Shown one piece after another: positions 6,455 through 9,572 of a DNA stretch of 9,572 nt. The stretch's first letter is position 1. Each line of letters begins with the position of its first letter. The DNA lies in the NCBI GenBank assembly GCA_035519135.1, contig DATIWX010000114.1, forward strand, positions 1 through 9,572, in the 5' to 3' direction. The position numbers and the translations under genes are program-made. Origin of the DNA: VBDM01 sp035519135. Its GTDB lineage: Bacteria > Pseudomonadota > Gammaproteobacteria > Burkholderiales > SG8-39. The notes under the pieces are model-generated. The model ran no database searches and was not told the DNA's origin. It saw only the letters and a program-made list of their open reading frames with translations.

Positions 6455-7321
6455 ATGTCGGCCCGATCAACGTTTTCCGTTCGTCGCGCGAGACTGCGCG
6501 AGCTCGTTGCGAGCGGTGCGACCGCCGTCGCGCCCGGCGCCACCGATGCGCTCAGTGCGCGCCTGATCGAGGCGCATGGCTTCGAGTGCGTCTATATCGG
6601 AAGCTACGCAACCGCGGCCAGCCGCTTCGGACTGCCCGACACGGGACTGCTCTCGCTCGGCGACATGGTCGAACAGGTCCGCACCATCGCCAATGCGGTG
6701 CGCGTGCCGGTGATCGCGGATGCCGAAGGCGGCTTCAACGATGCCTCGAACATCTGGCGCACGGTACAGGCGTTCGAGCAGGCGGGCGCGTCCGCGATCC
6801 ACATCGAGGACCACGCCTTCGGCAAGCACGCCGAAGTGGCGCAGAGGCTGCGGCCGATCGAGGAAGCGGTGGGGCGGATCCGTGCCGCGATCGAGGCACG
6901 CGAGGACCCGGATTTCATGGTCGTGGCGCGTTCGGACGCGGCCTGGGTGAGCGGAGATTTGGAGGACACGGTGCGCAGGCTCACGGCCTACGCCGAGGCC
7001 GGCGCCGACATGGTGTTTCCCACGCTGGTAACACCCGAGCAGCTCGCAGAGATCCGCCGCAGGGTACCGAAGCCGGCGATGATTGTGGACATGCCGGGCC
7101 GGACGCTTGCCGACGAGGCGCGCGCCGGTGCATCGATCGTGCTCTACTACGGCCTCTCGGTGCTCGTGCAGTTCGACGCGCTGGGCCGCGCGCTCGAGCG
7201 GTTCAAGAGCACGCGTGATGCGAACGCGGTGCCCGGCTACCGCGACCAGCTGCGCGCGTTCGAGGCGTTCGTGGGCTACCGCGAGTTCGCCGAACGCGCT
7301 CGACGCTACGGCCAATCCTGA
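6455..7321 (+). CDS. PEP mutase/isocitrate lyase superfamily enzyme
   Basis: This encodes 288 residues from ATG 6455, with GAGGAG seven bases upstream. Reading further upstream would run through the promoter and hairpin region. It is a single TIM-barrel domain of normal length for the PEP mutase/methylisocitrate lyase family. Landmarks are APGATDALSARLIEAHGFE (26-44), YIGSYATAASRFGLPDTG (47-64), the metal-binding PVIADAEGGFNDASN (85-99), AIHIEDHAFGKHAE (114-127), VVARSDA and VDMPGRT. Two departures matter: the usual DAD is DAE (89-91), and the KKCGH catalytic loop of true isocitrate and methylisocitrate lyases is replaced by GKHAE with no cysteine. It is therefore unlikely to be either lyase. 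A carboxy-PEP-type, oxaloacetate-decarboxylase-like or other 2-oxoacid C-C lyase activity is more likely, substrate unknown. It has its own promoter and is followed by a terminator. Confidence 0.88.
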   Translation: MSARSTFSVRRARLRELVASGATAVAPGATDALSARLIEAHGFECVYIGSYATAASRFGLPDTGLLSLGDMVEQVRTIANAVRVPVIADAEGGFNDASNIWRTVQAFEQAGASAIHIEDHAFGKHAEVAQRLRPIEEAVGRIRAAIEAREDPDFMVVARSDAAWVSGDLEDTVRRLTAYAEAGADMVFPTLVTPEQLAEIRRRVPKPAMIVDMPGRTLADEARAGASIVLYYGLSVLVQFDALGRALERFKSTRDANAVPGYRDQLRAFEAFVGYREFAERARRYGQS

Positions 7322-7472
7322 AGGCTCGCTACAGGCCGGCGTGCTCGGATATTTGGCGATACCGCCATCACTACATAACGCTCCCGCCCCTCGCGCCCCA
7401 CTGCCTGCTCCCCGGCCTAGCTGCGATTCCTCACCGGCCTCTTCCCTCTTCCGTGCTAGCCCGCCGCAAACG
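7322..7472. other. Non-coding spacer after the lyase-superfamily gene
   Basis: I see no supportable gene here. The only structure is a small hairpin, TGGCG (7354-7358) with CGCCA (7363-7367), without a U-tract. The rest is C-rich and unstructured to the eye. Confidence 0.5.
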
Positions 7473-7500
7473 AAAGGGCCTGCATCGCTGCAGGCCCTTT
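7473..7500. terminator. Strong bidirectional hairpin terminator
   Basis: AAAGGGCCTGCA (7473-7484) pairs perfectly over 12 bases with TGCAGGCCCTTT (7489-7500) around a TCGC loop. It lies between two convergent genes, the lyase-superfamily gene on plus and the 37-residue peptide on minus. The A3/T3 flanks, with TTTCGTTT beyond the stem on the minus strand, suit termination in both directions. Confidence 0.8.
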
Positions 7501-7541
7501 ATCGATGGTCGCGGAAGGCTGCAACCGGCCCTCTCCACTCA

Positions 7542-7655
7542 TTAGAACGTACTAGGACGTGAACGAACGCTGCCAGTTCCTGCCCAAGGGTCCTTCCAAA
7601 CGTAGTAGACGGGGACTATCGCGGCAATCAGGACTGTCGTCCAGATCTTGGTCAG
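7542..7655 (-). CDS. 37-residue membrane peptide, apparent CTG start
   Basis: On the minus strand a very strong Shine-Dalgarno (AAGGAGGAGG, overlapping an in-frame TAA) is followed nine bases later by CTG (7655-7653). It opens a frame of 37 residues that begins (M)TKIWTTVLIAAIVPVYYVW and ends SRPSTF before a TAA at 7544-7542. No ATG, GTG or TTG exists at a suitable distance. The peptide has a lysine, then one hydrophobic helix (about residues 4-20), then a short polar, basic tail, so it is predicted to be a single-pass membrane peptide. It has its own candidate promoter and lies just before a terminator on the minus strand. I do not recognise the family. Confidence 0.6.
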   Translation of the reverse strand: MTKIWTTVLIAAIVPVYYVWKDPWAGTGSVRSRPSTF

Positions 7656-7697
7656 TCGCGCCCCTCCTCCTTAGAAGAGTAGCCACAGATGCGGGTT

Positions 7698-7725
7698 ACG
7701 TTACGCTTCTCTAACGCGCCGTCAA
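7698..7725 (-). promoter_or_regulatory. Candidate promoter for the 37-residue peptide
   Basis: On the minus strand TTGACG (7725-7720) is separated by 16 bases from TAACGT (7703-7698), about 40 bases before the CTG start. The -35 is five-sixths consensus and the -10 is weak. Confidence 0.45.
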
Positions 7726-7786
7726 CCGAAATTTGTAAAGTCAGTCGACACGATCCGGGGGCAGCTGCGCGCAAGGGAGAGGACGA

Positions 7787-7963
7787 TTGCAACTTGAGGC
7801 GGTCGGTGTCACGCAGCCCGTGGAGCACGGACCGTTTCAGATCCGGCTGAAGTTCGGCAAGCGGGCTTACTGCGTTACTGAGGTCCGAATAGGCGAAGAG
7901 GCAGCGGAGATTGCGAAGAAGCTGCGCGAGCTCGCCCGCCAAGTCGAGGCGCGTAACAAGTAG
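7787..7963 (+). CDS. 58-residue protein of unknown function, coupled to a truncated SRAP gene
   Basis: The frame starts at TTG 7787-7789 with GGGAGAGG four bases upstream and ends at TAG 7961-7963. The protein opens MQLEAVGVTQPVEHGPFQIR, continues LKFGKRAYCVTEVRIGEEAA, and ends in a charged amphipathic helix (EIAKKLRELARQVEARNK) that could be a short coiled coil. Codon use is coherent and the frame is compact, which supports a real gene. I know of no named family. The SRAP start codon lies only two bases after its stop, so the two were probably translated together. An overlapping 96-residue frame on the opposite strand is less convincing. Confidence 0.6.
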   Translation: MQLEAVGVTQPVEHGPFQIRLKFGKRAYCVTEVRIGEEAAEIAKKLRELARQVEARNK

Positions 7964-7965
7964 CG

Positions 7966-8052
7966 ATGTGCGGTCGTTACGAACGCTGGAGTCGAAGGCA
8001 GCGCATCGAGGAGCTGCTCGGGACCGAGCCCTCGGGTTTGGATGACTTTCCC
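7966..8052 (+). pseudogene. Truncated SRAP (YedK/HMCES-type) gene, N-terminal fragment
   Basis: The frame begins MCGRYERWSRRQRIEELLG. MCGRY is the defining start of SRAP proteins: after removal of Met, Cys2 forms the covalent link to abasic sites in single-stranded DNA. A further ten residues (TEPSGLDDFP) fit the linker before the expected YNIAPTQ-like motif. From about 8053 the frame changes to an unrelated Cys-rich sequence (CRGCAGFGAG), and it stops at 8209-8211. The conserved Asn, Glu and His residues of the active site and about 85% of a normal (about 220-residue) protein are missing, so the gene is broken. The breakpoint falls at the outer edge of the cassette array. Confidence 0.75.
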
Positions 8053-8167
8053 TGCCGCGGTTGCGCCGGCTTCGGTGCTGGGATTGGTTGCCTTTTCACT
8101 TTTGAGTCATTTCTTCGCTCCTACGGTTTCGCTCCTTCCGTTGGCTGTTGGTCGTGCATGCACGTGC
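8053..8167. other. Unassigned DNA between the broken SRAP gene and the cassette array
   Basis: About 115 bases in which I find no convincing gene, and no attC with GTTRRRY and RYYYAAC cores. On the minus strand a nine-base repeat AGGAGCGAA occurs twice, followed by a tiny ATG frame of four codons. A GTGCATGCAC palindrome sits near 8154-8163. This could be a decayed attC or a rearrangement junction. Confidence 0.4.
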
Positions 8168-8428
8168 TTATCGTGGCGTGCCCTCCCATTCGTAGTCGCT
8201 CGCCTCGATGATCGACGGACAGCGCCGCCCCCGCACGTTCAGCACGAGGAACACCTCGGGGTCGGACGCGTAGCTCGGCGTGGCGTCCCCGACATACCAA
8301 TCGCGATTGGGCGTGTACACGCACTGCAGCCGGCCGTCACGCAGCTCAAGGCTGCTGAACAGGTAGAGCGGCGCGGCGAGCGCGGGGGCGGTGGCGAGCA
8401 GCATCAGGATGGCGGCGAGTAGTCTCAA
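8168..8428 (-). CDS. 86-residue exported protein of unknown function
   Basis: I choose TTG 8428-8426, which has GAGGAG six bases upstream and puts a clean signal peptide at the N-terminus; the longer in-frame reading starts before the ribosome binding site. The leader is (M)RLLAAILMLLATAPALA with a likely signal-peptidase cut after ALA at residues 16-18. The mature part is about 68 residues with two cysteines (C36 and C70) that could form a disulfide, and aromatic-rich segments (YTPNRDWYVGDATPSYA; VFLVLNVRGRRCPS). It is therefore predicted to be periplasmic or secreted. I do not recognise a family. A small cargo gene in cassette orientation, it shares its cassette-side stretch with the membrane protein upstream. 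Confidence 0.72.
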   Translation of the reverse strand: MRLLAAILMLLATAPALAAPLYLFSSLELRDGRLQCVYTPNRDWYVGDATPSYASDPEVFLVLNVRGRRCPSIIEASDYEWEGTPR

Positions 8429-8468
8429 GGTCGTCTCCTCAGTCGGTCGTCTCACGCGGTAAAGTTTG

Positions 8469-8497
8469 CTATTAACTTAACTTAACTAGGCGGTCAG
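8469..8497 (-). promoter_or_regulatory. Candidate promoter for the exported protein
   Basis: On the minus strand CTGACC (8497-8492) lies 17 bases from TAATAG (8474-8469), about 40 bases before the TTG start. The AT-rich TTAAGTTAAGTTAATAG run stands out sharply from the GC-rich surroundings. It overlaps the end of the upstream small gene. An internal promoter would help a gene far from the integron promoter. Confidence 0.4.
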
Positions 8498-8627
8498 TCC
8501 CGGTCCTCGGCGTGAACGCGATCGACACGACCAGCGGCGGAATCAGCAGCAGCACCCAGCCCACCGGGCGGCCATGGCTGCGGAAGCCGACCATCAAATT
8601 GCAGCAGACGGCGATGAGAGCCATCAT
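8472..8627 (-). CDS. 51-residue membrane protein, cassette-borne
   Basis: This starts at ATG 8627-8625; a TGA six bases upstream closes the frame, so no earlier start is possible. The protein begins MMALIAVCCNLMVGFRSHGR and has a second hydrophobic stretch (VGWVLLLIPPLVVSIAF, about 22-38), then a short basic, polar tail ending VKLS. Two short membrane helices joined by a basic turn (RSHGR) are predicted. The ribosome binding site is weak. It is the first gene after attC-1 in cassette orientation and lies 43 bases before the exported protein gene. Small membrane proteins without known family are frequent in integron cassettes. A competing overlapping 68-residue frame (8494-8700) is low-complexity and less likely. 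Confidence 0.55.
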   Translation of the reverse strand: MMALIAVCCNLMVGFRSHGRPVGWVLLLIPPLVVSIAFTPRTGTDRLVKLS

Positions 8628-8694
8628 CCATCACGCTGCCAGTGACCGGCTGGATGCGACCCACACCAGCCGCTGGATGTTCTGAGAAGCGGAC

Positions 8695-8796
8695 GTTCAA
8701 CGTTCGCCTTCAGCCGCCGCCGAGGAGCGAAGCGACGAGGGCACCGCAAGCGCGCGAAGCCCGCTTGCGGCGGTCGGCTGCAAGGCGTGGTTAGAC
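8695..8796 (-). other. attC: Integron attC site 1
   Basis: A 102-bp site with both core sites: GTTCAAC (8695-8701) fits RYYYAAC and GTTAGAC (8790-8796) fits GTTRRRY. The inner arms CGCCTTCAGCCG and CGGCTGCAAGGCG pair with one extra base on one side. In minus-strand reading that extra base is on the 5' arm, the normal place of the extrahelical base in the L'' box, so the site faces minus. The apex is a nine-base stem, CCGCAAGCG with CGCTTGCGG. The 122-residue gene ends with its TAA inside the GTCTAAC core. Confidence 0.92.
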
Positions 8797-9177
8797 GGCA
8801 CGCTGCTCGACGCGAAACTGACCTGCGGCAAAGTCAACCGTTACATCCGTGGCTCCAGACCCCGCAGGTGAGAAGTACACGCGAAGGCCCTCGACCGGTA
8901 CCAGACGCTCTTCGATGAATTTGCGGAACGCCTCAAAATCTCGCTGTTCCTCTTCCGTTTCAAATTCGTTCGGGAAACCCCGGACGAACACCCGCCACTG
9001 AGCGGGACTTTCTTCCTTCCACACTGCCTTGCCTTCGGGTGAACGCGCCAGATCAAACACAGCGGTAACCCAGCACACGGTGACATACGGATCGGGCCTC
9101 TCGGACGCCGCGACACGTCGAGCCAGTTCAGCGTAGGCGTGAGGAGTCAAGGTCACCACGATGAATGTGACGTCTAA
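8701..9177 (-). mobile_element. Integron gene cassette carrying the 122-residue protein (477 bp)
   Basis: The boundaries are the G/TT cut points in the core sites of attC-2 and attC-1 on the minus strand. The cassette holds one gene followed directly by its own attC, the standard one-gene, one-attC layout. Confidence 0.88.
8791..9159 (-). CDS. Orphan cassette protein of 122 residues
   Basis: This starts at GTG 9159-9157 (a second GTG follows at once) only 13 bases beyond the attC-2 core, with no Shine-Dalgarno, and ends at a TAA that is part of the attC-1 core GTCTAAC. It opens MVTLTPHAYAELARRVAASE and contains PYVTVCWVTAVFDLARSPEG, WRVFVRGFPNEFETEEEQRD, a helical FEAFRKFIEERLVP and a C-terminal VTVDFAAGQFRVEQ. 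It is acidic and soluble, with no signal peptide or membrane segment, and has one cysteine. I recognise no named family. VTLTP plus a beta-rich second half recalls A-type iron-sulfur carriers, but their cysteines are missing, so I do not use that name. It is probably read from the integron promoter or by leaderless-type initiation. Confidence 0.8.
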   Translation of the reverse strand: MVTLTPHAYAELARRVAASERPDPYVTVCWVTAVFDLARSPEGKAVWKEESPAQWRVFVRGFPNEFETEEEQRDFEAFRKFIEERLVPVEGLRVYFSPAGSGATDVTVDFAAGQFRVEQRAV

Positions 9178-9273
9178 CGCTCGCCTTCAGCCGCCGCCGA
9201 GGAGCGAAGCGACGAGGGAACCGCAAGCAAGCGGAGTGCGCTTGTGGCGGTCGGCTGCAAGGCGTGGTTGGGC
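9172..9273 (-). other. attC: Integron attC site 2
   Basis: A 102-bp site, the same length as attC-1, with cores GTCTAAC (9172-9178) and GTTGGGC (9267-9273). The arms are identical to attC-1. By eye it differs at about 12 of 102 positions, mostly in the cores and the apical loop. The apex stem CCGCAAGC with GCTTGTGG is preserved by a G-U pair, which shows that structure is maintained. It separates the hicBA cassette from the 122-residue-protein cassette. Confidence 0.92.
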
Positions 9274-9276
9274 GTC

Positions 9277-9462
9277 TTATGGATCAGGGACTTCGAGATC
9301 ACGACAGATCTTCCGAGCCAGGAAGTCGTTGATCTCACGATGGCGCGGGACGGTCGACACCTTCCCGGTCAGACGGTTGGCGTATACGGAATGGTTGCCG
9401 CCCTCGCGAAGGAGAACACATCCATGTGCCCCAAGGTGCCGGATGAGGTCGCGGCGCTTCAT
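9277..9462 (-). CDS. hicA: HicA-family mRNA interferase toxin
   Basis: This encodes 61 residues from ATG 9462-9460 to TAA 9279-9277. The protein begins MKRRDLIRHLGAHGCVLLRE and has the catalytic-type GGNHSVY motif (His24), then TGKVSTVPRHREINDFLARK and ICRDLEVPDP. These are the standard features of the HicA dsRBD-like fold: an MKxRDLIRxLe.hG start, a single active-site histidine, and a conserved PRHxEI strand and helix. HicA cleaves mRNA and halts growth until HicB neutralises it. Its ATG overlaps the hicB TGA (ATGA, 9462-9459), so toxin synthesis is coupled to antitoxin synthesis. The order is antitoxin first, the reverse of the classical hicAB order. The stop lies four bases before attC-2. 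A stabilising module of this kind is typical of long cassette arrays. Confidence 0.93.
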   Translation of the reverse strand: MKRRDLIRHLGAHGCVLLREGGNHSVYANRLTGKVSTVPRHREINDFLARKICRDLEVPDP

Positions 9463-9572
9463 TCAGCCGTCAGGACCAACGGCTCACGAATAACCTTCCT
9501 TTTCCCGATGGTCTTTTTGGCGAGAGTGCGATTCGCCCGAAGCACAAGTTCGACAGCTTCCGCCAGGTTGGC
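9459..9572 (-). CDS. hicB: HicB-family antitoxin, C-terminal part (partial)
   Basis: A minus-strand frame enters from the right edge and ends at TGA 9461-9459, giving 37 residues. It contains ANLAEAVELVLRANRTLAKK and KVIREPLVLTAE, matching the end of short HicB antitoxins (NLxEAxELxLEANRe.a....VIREPL). These have the partial RNase H-like fold that caps HicA. The visible end has no added ribbon-helix-helix or HTH domain, so this is the short type and DNA binding, if any, would come from elsewhere. The N-terminal half lies beyond the window. It overlaps hicA by four bases. Confidence 0.85.
   Translation of the reverse strand, partial: ANLAEAVELVLRANRTLAKKTIGKRKVIREPLVLTAE

Larger units (their letters stand above)
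9178..9572 (-). mobile_element. Integron cassette carrying hicBA (partial, runs off the right edge)
   Basis: It holds hicB (partial) and hicA followed by attC-2. It is upstream in array order of the 122-residue cassette, so any array promoter and integrase would lie beyond 9572. Confidence 0.85.

Noticed and set aside
7652..7942. Minus-strand 96-residue frame overlapping the 58-residue gene
   Set aside because: Its last codons are the Shine-Dalgarno of the 37-residue peptide and the rest is antisense to a better-supported plus-strand gene with its own ribosome binding site.
8050..8170. Possible third attC between SRAP and the exported protein
   Set aside because: I found no RYYYAAC/GTTRRRY pair and no complementary arms. 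Only a short AGGAGCGAA motif recalls the attC interior.
8494..8700. Minus-strand 68-residue frame starting right at attC-1
   Set aside because: Low-complexity Gly/Ala/Arg content with no ribosome binding site. The overlapping 51-residue frame gives coherent hydrophobic helices.
8791..9159. Resemblance of the cassette protein to IscA/HesB A-type iron-sulfur carriers
   Set aside because: Only the VTLTP opening and a beta-rich tail resemble them. The CxC and third cysteine of that family are absent.
9161..9493. Plus-strand 110-residue frame over attC-2 and hicA
   Set aside because: It is antisense to the clear HicA frame and runs through the attC repeat.
1..9572. CRISPR array
   Set aside because: No evenly spaced direct repeats with variable spacers. 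The only short tandem repeat (235-270) has no spacers.

Overview
This is a GC-rich bacterial window that looks proteobacterial or myxobacterial. Low-GC families are absent, ribosome binding sites are ordinary GGAG-type, and two cognate integron attC sites are present. I cannot name the genus. The window is a mosaic: base composition changes from block to block (very GC-rich at about 3856-5076, nearer average at 5817-6275), and both outer parts carry mobile-DNA scars.

Left flank (1-776). The tail of an unrecognised gene ends at 121. An intergenic stretch follows that holds several perfect palindromes, a three-copy 12-bp tandem repeat (235-270), and the 3' two-thirds of a tRNA-Pro(GGG) gene (285-334) with no 5' half. 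This arrangement is typical of the scar of an element integrated at a tRNA 3' end. Next comes one end of an IS1182-type insertion sequence whose transposase is cut off after about 76 residues.

Minus-strand operon (3809 down to 777). Three tightly coupled genes lie here: a DAO-type FAD oxidoreductase, a second flavoprotein resembling geranylgeranyl reductases, and an eight-helix membrane protein that starts at a TTG overlapping the previous stop. The membrane protein is an exact internal duplication: 262 residues with two halves in ungapped register at an offset of 131.

Plus-strand block (3856-7321). A very GC-rich TPR/winged-helix regulator is followed by a five-repeat beta-propeller protein and an SRPBCC (AHSA1-like) protein. 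These three look like a regulator plus two small effector or binding proteins. A PEP mutase/isocitrate lyase superfamily enzyme follows with its own promoter, and a strong hairpin terminator (7473-7500) closes the block.

Right part (7542-9572). A divergent pair comes first: a 37-residue membrane peptide that appears to start at CTG (minus), and a 58-residue protein coupled to a truncated SRAP/YedK gene (plus). From about 8168 to the right edge the DNA is an integron gene-cassette array in the minus orientation. Two 102-bp attC sites (8695-8796 and 9172-9273) are about 88% identical and have perfect core sites. The cassettes are, from right to left, a hicBA toxin-antitoxin cassette (hicB runs off the edge), an orphan 122-residue protein cassette, and a stretch with a small membrane protein and a small exported protein that has no recognisable attC at its far end. 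Cassette polarity predicts that any integrase lies to the right of this window.
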